NCBI GenBank assembly: GCA_018881555.1 | Contig: JACAXG010000050.1 | Coordinates: 3,286,001-3,350,000, forward strand | DNA from: Amblyornis subalaris | Lineage: Eukaryota > Chordata > Aves > Passeriformes > Ptilonorhynchidae | Direction of reading: 5' to 3' | DNA length: 64,000 nucleotides | Shown: in pieces, positions 12,001-22,478 of the stretch | How positions within the stretch are numbered: the stretch's first letter is position 1 | How the letters are laid out: each line of letters starts with the position of its first letter | Position numbers and translations under genes: made by a program | Notes under the pieces: generated by a model | Told to the model about the DNA's origin: nothing | The model's database searches: none | Seen by the model: only the letters and a program-made list of their open reading frames with translations

Positions 12001-12947
12001 TTTTTTTATAAACGTAAACTTTAGTGAAAACATATGTTCCAATAAGGCCTGATTATTTCATTTACATGGTTTGCATAAATTTGTGACCTGATGAAAAGAC
12101 ACAGAGGCTATTTCTTTTTACCATCAACTAGGGTTGTGACCCAGCTCTAGTTTTTGGAGTTTGGTTTTGGCTGTTTTTTTCTTAGCTTGCTTTTTTACAG
12201 TGAGTAATCATGCCCATCAATTCACTAGTGTAGTCAAGACTAAATGGCACTGGAGAGCATAATCACTGGCTTTAGTTGATAGTTTATCTAAAAAAGAAAC
12301 TTATTGTCAGGTAAGATGGATTCACACAATTGGGAGTGTCCCAATTCTGTTGCTATAGTGTGTTGAGTACAACTACATTAACTATCTTGTACTTCCCTGA
12401 GTTGAATTATCTACAGGAGTGTTTACCACCTGACCGGCCCAGGAAGAGATGGGATGCTGTGGGCAGTGTCTTACCTCTTCTTTCTCTAGAGTCATCATTT
12501 TAGATGGGAAATTAATGGAGCTGCAAGCCACAGGGATTGCTGTTGAGGGCAATTTGACAAGCACAAAACATGAATTGAGGTTTAATAAGTAGTAATGACA
12601 TGAACNAAAAAAAAAAGGCACAGTGAAAGTCCCCATAAACGTTAGAAGAGTATTCAGCTTGCAAAAACAGAGGGGGGAGTTTTAGAAGTTAAGNTAGACT
12701 ATGCAGGACTCTTCATCCCTTGTGCATTTGTACTGTGATGTAGCTTTAATTAAATTACCATATTTTATTGTTTCCTGTCTCATTCAATGAACAAGGAGTT
12801 ACTCAGTCTGTACATATCATTGCTATTCATGGTATAGCCTCTGGTCTTATTCTCCACACATCAGTTAAGTCTAGACTGACTAGAGAAATGATTAATTTCT
12901 GTATGGATGCCTTTTGCAGTTTAAACAGGCTGTTTAAAATGTATCAC
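9071..12947. other. Unique noncoding sequence
   Basis: I see no gene here. It contains a (CAAA)-rich stretch near 9677-9702, a short CA run at 11542-11554 and the imperfect direct repeat at about 10582-10720, listed separately. Several open frames of 60-125 codons occur on both strands, overlap each other and resemble nothing known. Confidence 0.55.
10582..10720. repeat. Imperfect direct repeat, about 80-bp period
   Basis: The 14-base word AGCCTGAGTCCCTG occurs at 10602-10615 and again at 10682-10695, exactly 80 bp apart. Similarity continues on both sides: a T-rich tract precedes each copy, and GCTAGGAGC-like or GCTAGAGC-like bases follow. The bases between have diverged, so this looks like an old tandem duplication of about 80 bp. 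Confidence 0.6.
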
Positions 12948-13028
12948 AATCATCAATAAATATTATGTTTGTGAGAGTAGGCATCATATCCATTTTACAG
13001 GTAAAGGAGCCATAAAGAAATTAACACT
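12948..13028 (+). repeat. MIR/L2-like ancient repeat relic
   Basis: The segment reads GTGAGAGTAGGCATCATATC, then CCATTTTACAGGTAAAGGAG, then AAAGAAATTAA. This follows the well-known 'gtgaggtaggcatcat..ccattttacag..gaggttaa' pattern of MIR/L2-type 3' tails found across amniotes. It is short and diverged, and the assignment is from recall. Confidence 0.5.
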
Positions 13029-13404
13029 CANCATTATTTAATTTTAATCCATTCAAACAACAGCTTCAATTTTTTTTTTCCTGCTTGTATCAGAAAATTT
13101 AATTCTAGTTCTTCATAGCATTCAAGTATTTCTTTTTGGAATACTAAAAACCATTAGCAATATATTTCTTTTACACAAGTTTCCAGACTAAAAACTGTGA
13201 TTAAAAACCAGAATCGTTATCACATTGCATCATACTGACACCTGTGTATGTCATCAGCAAGGTTGGACACTCTGGTTCACAGACCCGTGACTCTGGACCC
13301 AACAGAGCATCTCATGTGAACAGCAAGTTGTCTTTCTCTCCATAGACCTACCTTAGAGGAGGCTGGCAAACTTCATCATCGGGGCTTTCCACATGAAACT
13401 GTCT

Positions 13405-13520
13405 GAAGTGCTTTATAAATATGGATGAGTTACTCTTGTGAAATCAGGCAGTGCAAATCACCCCATTCCATAGCCAAGTAACTGAAATGCAGAGGCACGG
13501 ATTTTAAACTCCCCAAATTA
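13405..13520 (+). repeat. Second MIR/L2-like ancient repeat relic
   Basis: GAAGTGCTTTATAAATATGG is followed by CACCCCATTCCATAG and then TAACTGAAATGCAGAGGCAC. These are in the same order as the MIR/L2 tail (small-gap 'gcgctttacaaatat', 'ccccattttacag', 'aaactgaggcac'). It lies about 400 bp from the similar relic at 12948, in the same orientation. The two could be separate insertions or parts of a larger decayed element. Confidence 0.5.
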
Positions 13521-15367
13521 TTGAAAGTGCCCTTTAAGTTTGCAAACCCAGTCTTTATTTTCCAGAGCACTTAACTTTTCCTTTTTTTTCACATTCTTTC
13601 TTGGTATGAAAGATACTCCCACTGAAGTCAGTTGTGTTTGAGAGTTATCAGCATCTCCACTCATTTCTGGTCTCAGAAATGTCCCTTAGGGCACTTGAAA
13701 AATTATGGNGTACGCCATCAGACACCACTTATGCCCTAGTTGTCACATAAAAAATCCATGACCAAGAATANGAAAGAGACCAATTCTCTGCTGTAACATT
13801 TGGCAGCTTTGGTCATGAGGCAGTATCTTATTTTCTACAAACATGTGCCTCAGTCATAGACATTTGTTCCACTCCTACACCAGTCGGTGACGGTAGGAAT
13901 CTCTTTTGGACACTGTAAGAATAATTTTTGAAATTTCTGGTGTGGGACCACTTCAGCACTTCTGAACATTAACTCTGGGCACTAGCTGAGGGAGGAATGC
14001 ACCTGTATCAGCACCCACTGTCTACTGTCTACCGTGTCTTCCTTTGAAAAGACAAAAATGTGCCACAGTATATTCCAGTCAGGTCCCCTGCCTGGACAAG
14101 AGGATCCCATCCTCTCCCTCTCAGACTAGGCAGAGACAGCATCAACCCTTTATGGCTAATTATAGAGAACCCACAGACTCCAATCTCCTCNCAGAGATGT
14201 TAGGGTACCTGATGTTAGGCTCTAGCAAGATACTGCCTTTTATCCTAGTGAAACCCAGGTGGGGTTGTATAGAAATAAGCAGAAGTGGCCCAACCTGGAC
14301 CTACCATGGAAAAAGAGGACTGCTGGAAACAAAAGTAGAAAGAATTATGAAGAGGAGACTGCATTGGCTCATTCCCAAAGAATTTCCTCCAACAGCCAGT
14401 GCAGACTGGATGAAACCCCTGAAACCTTTCAGAAGAAGAGTTGTAAATGGCACATTTGCATAGTCATACATTCAGAGACAATTTGATTTTTCAATACACT
14501 CATAGTGGGGTTCATATATCTCTGGCACTACAGGAATTTTTATCTACTGAGTTTGAACTTATTTCTTCATGTTCTTTAGTCTCTNGTTTCAGTCACTGAT
14601 TCTCAGTTGGATATTATTAAATAGTGAAAGCTGACAGAAGTTTCCAGCCAGTGCTGTAACAATAGTTACCACAGACGGTCTCTAAGAGGGAACATTTTGT
14701 AGCTTTGAAGATCTTTAAAGAGGATGGATGCTGTGAATCTCTACTCAGCATCATGTAGCACTTGGTTAAGTTACAACCCTCATGGTCAATTCAGTCTTCT
14801 CAGGCCTGGTGAGAACACTCTGGCTCCNGACATCTCCCAGAGGTCTCCCTGATGCCTTCTGGTTTCTGTTTTCAGATGTAGTCTCCTAGCTAGCAGTAGC
14901 AAGCTGTCCTGAAGAAGTTGATATTTCTTCTTTAACTGAGCCCCCCATGTCCCTGCCAGCATTTAGTCTAGGTATATCTTCCCTATTTAGAAATATCTCA
15001 CATTCTGGTTTTGACAAAAGCTTAAGCTCATTATAGGATGAAACACCAATTTAGTGTAGATATGATNTTTTACTTTAAAAACATACTAATATCTTGCTAT
15101 GACTTTTAAGTTCTGACTTTGAAAGGATGCAAGATTGATCTTCACAATATTTTAAAGAGAACAGTGACAAAGAAAGGTTGAAAGTCCTCTTTAAGAATTA
15201 ATTATATACTTTAAATAAATCNTATTAGAGATGAAAGACTTCCTTAATGCACACATTTGAGGCAAAATTTTCACTCCTTTTAAGCACTGATGGAGTAAAA
15301 GGACGCATTGGAAAACGGACAGAAGAAAAGAAAGAGATAGAAATTTAACATTAATGGTATTTTGAGA

Positions 15368-15488
15368 TCTTCCGGGGGAAAAAAAATCAAGTAATATACC
15401 TAAGAAATCAGAGAGAAATACTATCTTCCAGGGAGAAAATAAAATCAAGTAATATACCTAATACACTGAGAGAGAAATACTATCTTCC
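15368..15488. repeat. Two-copy tandem duplication, about 57-bp unit
   Basis: The words ATCTTCC, then AAAATCAAGTAATATACCTA, then GAGAGAAATACTATCTTCC occur twice in a row, with copy joins near 15425. The copies differ by a few substitutions and a 2-base indel. The high identity indicates a fairly recent local duplication. Confidence 0.85.
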
Positions 15489-17582
15489 TGTATATAAGCT
15501 TAAATTAATACAATAAAACAAAATAATTCATTGAAATAGGTCAATAAAATAAAATTAATGATTCTAACTACATTTTAATCTAATCACAACATCTAATAAT
15601 GAAGTCATAACAAAATGAGTTGACTTAGCCTAATTAGAGAAAACAAAAGCATGCTCAACTCATTCCCTTGATCAGTCACACTCATCACTGCTCTTTCTGT
15701 TCATCTCTGCACACAACAGCAGCAACTGAAAAAAACCAGCAGCAAAAATAACCATCCATCTCACCTAGCACTGCTTTTTAATCACACAGTGCCTGAAGAA
15801 ATTGGCTGAAACACTACNAAAGGGTTGCATTTTTATTTTCATTTTTATATCTAAAGAGACTGGCAGGCTGTTGTAGCTTCACACATTAATGGTTTGTCCT
15901 GGTGTGGAACGGGTTATGTACTCCAGAAGGTTAGACAGCCTGCACAAGCAGGGAAGCACTGGAACAGAATATGAACTTCACTGGAAGTTTAACCTTACTG
16001 AATAATTACTGTTTTGCTTATCTCAAGAAAGCTGCCTGACTTACTTATTACATCTAGACCGTTTAATTATTTTTTTTCAGTTTCACAGAAGCCCAGCAAG
16101 ATCATTGTCCTTACAGTAACTCTTTAGGACATTCTTTATTTACTAGCAACAAGAGACAGGACCCCTTTTGCAATTATTTTGCCCAGCTATAGCTCTTCAG
16201 CTAGTTTGTTATTGACTAGGACAGGACTTTCTATCTGTGTGAATACTGATTTGGGGAATCAGACATTTTGCTCCTTTTATAAGCAAAAGATATTCTCGAA
16301 AGTGCAACCTGATTGTGAAATTTTCCAAACCTANACCTCCTTTTTTTTTTTTACTTTTCTTCTCTGGAGTCCCTAGCATCCTCAGGCTTATGCTTCTGTG
16401 CTGGAAGACTTGTGGCTGCAGGCCTTGGAGGCTCACTCAGCAGAGCAGCTCTCTGGAAAATCTGGCAGAAGTCTTTGGCTGTGTCACCACCAGAGTTTCT
16501 CAAAGCTGAGACATTTACAAAACATTTCTGTTTCAACAGACTGTAGGATTTCCCTGTAGCTCTGGAGAGCTTCCAGTTTCCTTTCACACGGATGCCATTT
16601 TGCTGGGTGGAAACCCTTGACTCTTTCTCAAGAAGTTCATGCACTTACTAGNCAGAATTAAATTCAGATCTTTAAACTAAAAATATTCCTTTTTCAAGTT
16701 TTATTGGACTGTGCCCCTCACCTTGGTATAGTAGGAGGCAGTGGAGTCTATTATTGTCATTGTCACNACTGCACAAAAATCTGGGGAATACTATGTGCAA
16801 GCTACTTGGAAGCTTGTGTCATTTTCTTCACTTCCCTCCCATTCCCAACATCATTACCATTAGGACTTGGTTTTGGCTGGGATGCAAAGGAGTTTTTTAG
16901 ACCATTTTCTTCCTTTCCTCATGCCCTCTGCCCGGTTACTCCTGCAGCACTCTTCCTTAGAAATAAAAAAATATATATTATTTTCTTTTAATTAAAAAGT
17001 ACTGAACACGGTTAGTTCCAGTTCTTGCCAGGCATCAGTCTGATGATTTGTACTGGCAATTTATCATCTGAGTCACTTGCCAGCAGGGACAAGAGTCCCT
17101 GAAACTAACCTTTCCACATCAGGCTGAATTTCATTACATTATTTTTCCAGTAAAAATTTGCTTCTAAAGAGGAGAAGAAAAGGTTATAAATAGGTTAGAC
17201 ACATCTCAAGCCCTTGGGGGTCATTGTCACAAACTTAGTTATTTCTTTAATCCTGCCTAGCAAATAGCATTTATCATTCTTCACATTCTGCATATTTTAA
17301 CTGAGTACCTGACTTCAAAATTGTTTGATCACATTTTATCACCATGAGCATTAATATCACTTCTAATTAAGCACGAAATATCAGAAATATTCTCACTCTA
17401 AAACCTTGGGAAGTCTAAATGAAAAATATTGTTTAGCACACAAGGTTTCTAAATGTTCTAAGTCTGAAAAACTGGCCTAGAAGACTCAGATGAAAAGATT
17501 TTTTCTAATAATTTTATCCTTCCTTCTCACATAGAAGTAATTATCCTCTTGTTGTTAACTTGCTTTTGTCCCATGTCCTCAG

Positions 17583-17722
17583 CAGATCTAAAGAATTCTG
17601 CAGAAAGAAAATTACTAGAAAGAACAAAAATTGGTCACNTTTTTCCACATGCCTTAGAACACTTGTTTGGTATTCAGTCAGACCAAGTGGATGTCAATAC
17701 AAGGATGTTCTTGCTTACACAG
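17583..17722 (+). other. Exon-like open segment (candidate, unproven)
   Basis: A pyrimidine-rich tract ending in TGTCCTCAG is followed by 140 bases that stay open in one frame. They end at CACAG followed by GTAAATAAG, a good splice-donor match. A branch-point-like TTAAC lies upstream. The open frame translates to a charged, soluble-looking peptide containing KNSAERKLLERTKIGH and later ALEHLFGIQSDQVDVNT, with one unknown base near 17639. I do not recognise the protein. A 140-base open stretch with both splice signals can arise by chance, so this is a weak candidate only. Confidence 0.18.
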
Positions 17723-19615
17723 GTAAATAAGAGGTTAATATAGTCAGTCTTAGCTGTGGAACAGAGGGACCCAGTTCTTCAACTCAGATGGAAATATGAT
17801 AGAAAGCTGAAGCAGGAATGTGGTACTGCTTTCTACAGAGACATCATAAAACAGATGAACTGCACTTTTATTTTTGCTTTCTTATGTCTTATCAGGGAAA
17901 TCTCAAAAAAATGGGAATGACAAAATACATGATCAAAAGCCTGGATTGTTGTCCCCTGCAGAGGTCTAGCTGGGGTCCTCAAAGCCTTTCCTTACAGACC
18001 GAGTTGTCTCCTCACTATATTTTTCCCAAGAGGGATTGCTTATGTTTTTAAGGTGAAGATGATACTGTCTCCTATGAAAATGCAATCTGAAGTTGTTTTT
18101 GTGAAATAAAAGCTGCTATGAAGAGCTACTGTTTTCTATGATTTTTCTCAGTCAAAGGAAACCCCTCTATGTAAAAGTTGAAATTAGTGTGTTAGTTCTA
18201 AAACAACTTAAAAACTCATATACAGACTACTATCATATGTAACGTTAGAATGTGATGAGAATTAACCCCACAGAGAGAATTAGATAATTATAAATATTTT
18301 CACCTGTAAGCACTATTGAAGACTAAACCCATGAAATTTCTTTATCATTAACTTCCTGTCACTCACACACACACAAGTGCTCACAACTGCTCAGAGCCAC
18401 AGCTCGATGCCAGCTGGGTCAGCTTGCCTGTGGTATGTCCTCACATCACACAGGTGTCTGCCATGTAGATACTGAAGCACCTGAGGCTCACCTTAAAATC
18501 ACTTCTGTGATTATTTTATTCATTGATAAAAAGGTTTTTTACCACTTAAATCCTCTTTGGCTATGTAAAAAATATGTGCTAAATTTTGGAATTTCTAAAA
18601 GCAACCATCCCATTTAAGANGATGTCTGTTTTGGTATGATAAGCTTTGGAATTTGTATAATTATTCAGTGATTAATTATTATGATTAAATTATGTAATCT
18701 TTTATTATGTTTGGTAAAACATTAACATCCTGATGTAAAATGGAACTGCAGGTGATGTTTACATACAGCATCTGTGCGTTGCAACTGATAACTCTGCAAA
18801 AAAGCACACTTTTTGTATACAACTCCAGGACACTGACATATGATCAGCAAGTGTCCCATTATGCTACTGTCATGAAGTATATTTTCACTGTACTACTAAA
18901 GCAGTCTGAAAGTTTATTTACTTAGCTCTAGGCTCTGACTGTCCCCTTTATCACAGAGATCATAGTGTTGTTGGTCCTCCGCCCTTGGCAACATCACATT
19001 TTTATGCAAAAAGTACTGACATGATATGAGAGATCAAACCTTTCCAAAACCTGCTTGCAGTGACACAGAACTGAAGGTATCCACAGTTAGTGTCCTGAAA
19101 AAAACAGCTACAACAAAAATATCCACCATGGGAGCACTTAACTTTAAAAACTAGAGCTAGATAAGTCTNAGGAAGCTGGTTAGAAGAATATTTAGAAGCA
19201 GTAGTTAAATGAGTAAAATGCTCCCAGGGCATCTAGTTTTATGTTGTCTTTTACAATATATCTCCTACAACTATTAAAAAAGACCACTATGGAAGGTATT
19301 CCATTCCCCTGCTCTTCAACATCAGTGTGTTTGAACAGAAGAATCAGTGAGACTTACAAAAGAAAAAGCAACATCTGAACAGGGAAGGCTGAAAGTAAAG
19401 TCATAATTCCCACAGTTTGGCTGACTGAAATATTTCCAAGCTGAAAAAAGGAAAACTAAAGGCAGTTGCCAGTGGTCTACCAAAAGGATGATGGGTTGAT
19501 AGATGACCAGTTTTTAGGAAAAAAAAAGGTAAAATGACAGCAGTAGAGGGAAAATGGCTTACAGCTGTGCTAACATCTGGGGTTTTTTACCCAAAGTCTG
19601 AAGAAATTAAAATTT

Positions 19616-19790
19616 ATGATTGCTAAACTAATTGCTGTGTGTGGTGCATCATTTTGGCTAACCTTGGTGCTGAAAGGATGGAATGTGCCAAATTTGACAA
19701 TATTTAAAAAGGGGGCTCAGGAGGTATCCCCAAATTACAGACCAGTAAACTTGATGATGAGGATGGGCAAAATGACAGCAGGCAAAGCAG
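19616..19790 (+). repeat. Degraded CR1-like LINE reverse-transcriptase fragment
   Basis: Translation of this stretch gives WNVPNLTIFKKG, then SPNYRPVNLM, then MGKM. This matches the conserved reverse-transcriptase core of CR1-type LINEs (pattern: ..N..PIFKKG....NYRPVSL....GK..). Upstream residues KLIAVCGASFW also resemble the segment that precedes this block. After about 19790 the resemblance is lost. The copy lies away from any visible 3' tail, so it is an old fragment, and the frame survives only over a short span. Confidence 0.7.
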
Positions 19791-22003
19791 AGAATGCCAT
19801 CAGTGGACGCACAAACACACACCACAAAGAGGAAAGAATCAGGGCGTCTCTTACAGTGGAGAGGGATGTCTGCCCATTTATGCTGGCTCTCTCTCAGTGT
19901 ATAATTATGTTATTTTTACATATCCCATTCTATTTCTTACTGCTGGTAAAACTTATCTGTTGCTGGTTCTTGATTGTAACTAATTCACATTTTGTGTCAT
20001 TCCCATTTTGACAGTTTTGATGGGTTATTCAAGTTCTTCCTATTCCCTCTGGGTGTACATGACACAAATCCAGATGATAAATGCATCATTTTCCCTCTTC
20101 TCTGAGAAAATAAGTACATTCTCTCACACCCAAGAGACCACAGCTGCATGTTTTTCATTCTAATAATTCAAAAATTTTCTATGTTCTTCAGCCAAGGAAA
20201 AAAACACTCCTTTCTGAGCTTAAAATGTTTCAACTAGCTAATTCCGGAACATTAGGTGTTCTACAGCATTTTGCAGTTGCCCTCAGAGAGCAGCCGCAAT
20301 GCAAACTTTTATTTTAAGATTGGAAATTTATGCATCTATAAACAGTGGCATTCAAAATGACAGTTTAGACAATTTTGAGAGAACTAGCAGTTAGGGGAAT
20401 GCAATCACACACTTGCTTTAGTCAGAAAAAAAAAAGAGCCATAAACTATAGCAAACTGAAAGTAATTTTAGTGATTTTTTAGTATGCATAAAATTCTTCT
20501 GAAAGTGAAATCCTGTCTTCAACGGGAAAAAAGTAAAAAAGAAATTTGAGAAATTTTTTTTGGAATTTGAAATTTCAGAGTACCAGTCTCCTGATGAAAG
20601 ACATTTTCACAGAAATTTATTTTCTCCTAAAGAAAAATGNTTTTTTGTGAAATTGTTGAGTATTTTAATTATGTTTGGAATTCTTATTGTGATTTTCTTC
20701 CATCTATTTAGTGAAAATATTAACACCTTCGCAAATGAAATTTACATGGAGATTTCCTGAGTCACTTCCCATTTGTATTTCACATCTATTGTTACTGTCA
20801 TCCCAACAGTAAAATAAAAATAAAAAGCTTATTTTTTATAATGCTTATGTAAATATGTTTTGCACTGCTGGTGCTTAATACTTTATTCAGTTGATGAATA
20901 GTATCCATTACTATCTCTGTGAATCTTGAAATGAAAAGATTTTGAAAAGCCAAACAGGTGGTGAGATACTGTAACTCCTTCGATTCGAATTCATCTAAAA
21001 ATCCCAAGCCTTGTTTTATTTTCTGTATAAGAAATTAGCATGATTCACTTCTTATAACTTCAAGAAAATAGAATCTCTCAACACAGCATTTCTATTCATA
21101 GCATAAAAGACGTACTTACCAAAACTGCTAGAGACAGTGAAATCAACATAGGAGTGGAATAGAATGCAAAAAAAAATCTCTCATCTGTCTTGATTCTGAG
21201 ATATCTTCCAGAGTTTTATATTTTGAAGAATTCTGCATGTATCCTCCAGAAATCTTGCACTGCCAGTCTGGATTGTTNGGAACGGTCAGAAAGCTGCCCT
21301 GTGTAATCCTATCCTGTCAGCCACGTGCCTAAGCTTGGTGATCTTGGCCATTTTGTCTGGCACAGAAGTCTACTGTGAAGGAAAAAAGGGGACACAGTTT
21401 CCCTGAATTCAGTTTTGCTGTGCCACAGACAGGAAGGTGTTTCTCAACCTGACTGAAAAAACAGTGCTTATATTCCAAAAAGAGAGGAATTACAGGTTCT
21501 CTGTTTTGAAAGTATCTGCCAGACTAAAGAAAGAAATGCAGGTTACCACAAATGCCTGCACGGAGTTAAATTCATCTGCTAGAGAAGGACAGAGAGTTTA
21601 GCAACACCTTCTGAGGTTTGAAAAAATTACAAGCCNTATCAAACTTGAAGCTTTAATACCAAATTGTAGCATCAGGAAAAAGAAGGATATAGAATTAGTA
21701 ACGTACCAAATTAAGTACATCAAATTCAATGTCACCTCTCATCTCACAATCAACGCAGATTATCTAATTAACGATGAGAATATTGAAAAAGTCTTAGGCT
21801 GCAGGGAGGAAAAGACATTTTTAGCATCAGTAAGTATAATCCTTCTGCAAAGACAGGAACAGAGCAGTTCTCTGTACCAGTCCCAGTCAGAGAGTGCCTC
21901 TGCTCCCAAAACCATGATGAGGCCAAAGGTCTGCAAACATGCAGCTAAGAGAGAGCAGGATGGTGTTCAAGCACTGAAACTCTGTTAAAGATATTGAAAG
22001 AAA
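19791..22003. other. Unique noncoding sequence
   Basis: No gene is visible. About 20220-20460 contains evenly mixed, non-repetitive sequence that could be a conserved noncoding element, but this cannot be judged from one genome. The rest is AT-rich. Confidence 0.5.
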
Positions 22004-22052
22004 TAATACTAATACTAATACTAATACTAATACTAATACTAATACTAATAAT
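22004..22052. repeat. Hexanucleotide microsatellite (TAATAC)n, about 8 units
   Basis: An essentially pure run of the six-base unit TAATAC. It is separated by only 16 bases from a second, different hexamer array. Such a run stays open in several frames and gives alternating Ile/Leu-type peptides, which should not be read as genes. Confidence 0.97.
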
Positions 22053-22068
22053 AGAAAACAAAGAAAAC

Positions 22069-22163
22069 ATATTTATATTTATATTTATATTTATATTTAT
22101 ATTTATATTTATATTTATATTTATATTTATATTTATATTTATATTTATATTTATATTTATATT
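22069..22163. repeat. Hexanucleotide microsatellite (ATTTAT)n, about 16 units
   Basis: A pure run of about 95 bases of ATTTAT. Long uninterrupted repeats of this kind are usually variable in length between individuals. The repetitive Ile/Phe-type frames it encodes are artefacts of the repeat. Confidence 0.98.
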
Positions 22164-22426
22164 ATGCAAAGCATAAGCATATCTGGCAGTGAGTGTACTT
22201 CATTGAAACTAAGTAGAGGTATCAAGAATAAAGTCTAGTGATTTGTCTCAGTGCATACGATAAATAAGCAACATAAGCTGTAAAATTGAAGGAAAGATTG
22301 GGACATCTTTTGGAGACAAGCTCAATAGGCCTCTACTCAGGGGCTCGATAATCAATAAATGCCTTTTCTGTGTGATGTTACATGTTACTGAGCCTTCAAA
22401 AACTGTTTTAGCTCTTGAGTCTTTCA

Positions 22427-22478
22427 TTTAACTTACATCTCATTGCAAAATCTTTAACTTATATCTCATTGCAAAATC
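22427..22478. repeat. Two-copy tandem duplication, 26-bp unit
   Basis: Two adjacent 26-base copies differ at one position (ACTTACATCT versus ACTTATATCT) and both end in CATTGCAAAATC. The near identity indicates a recent slippage-type duplication. Confidence 0.93.

Larger units (their letters stand above)
13529..19615. other. Unique noncoding sequence
   Basis: Holds the tandem duplication at 15368-15488 and the exon-like segment at 17583-17722, both listed separately. A short CA run lies at 18364-18375, and an AT-rich stretch with several TAATTA-type words lies at about 18640-18700. The open frame at 14044-14463 (about 139 codons) has no recognisable domain and is probably chance. Confidence 0.5.

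Noticed and set aside
14044..14463. Plus-strand open frame of about 139 codons
   Set aside because: No domain recognised. A possible link to a transposon protein was considered but no characteristic motif was found.
22004..22163. CRISPR-like array
   Set aside because: The repeats are uninterrupted microsatellites with no spacers, and the genome is eukaryotic.
21945..22176. Frames encoding alternating Ile/Asn, Ile/Leu and Ile/Phe repeats
   Set aside because: Direct translation of the two hexanucleotide microsatellites, not genes.
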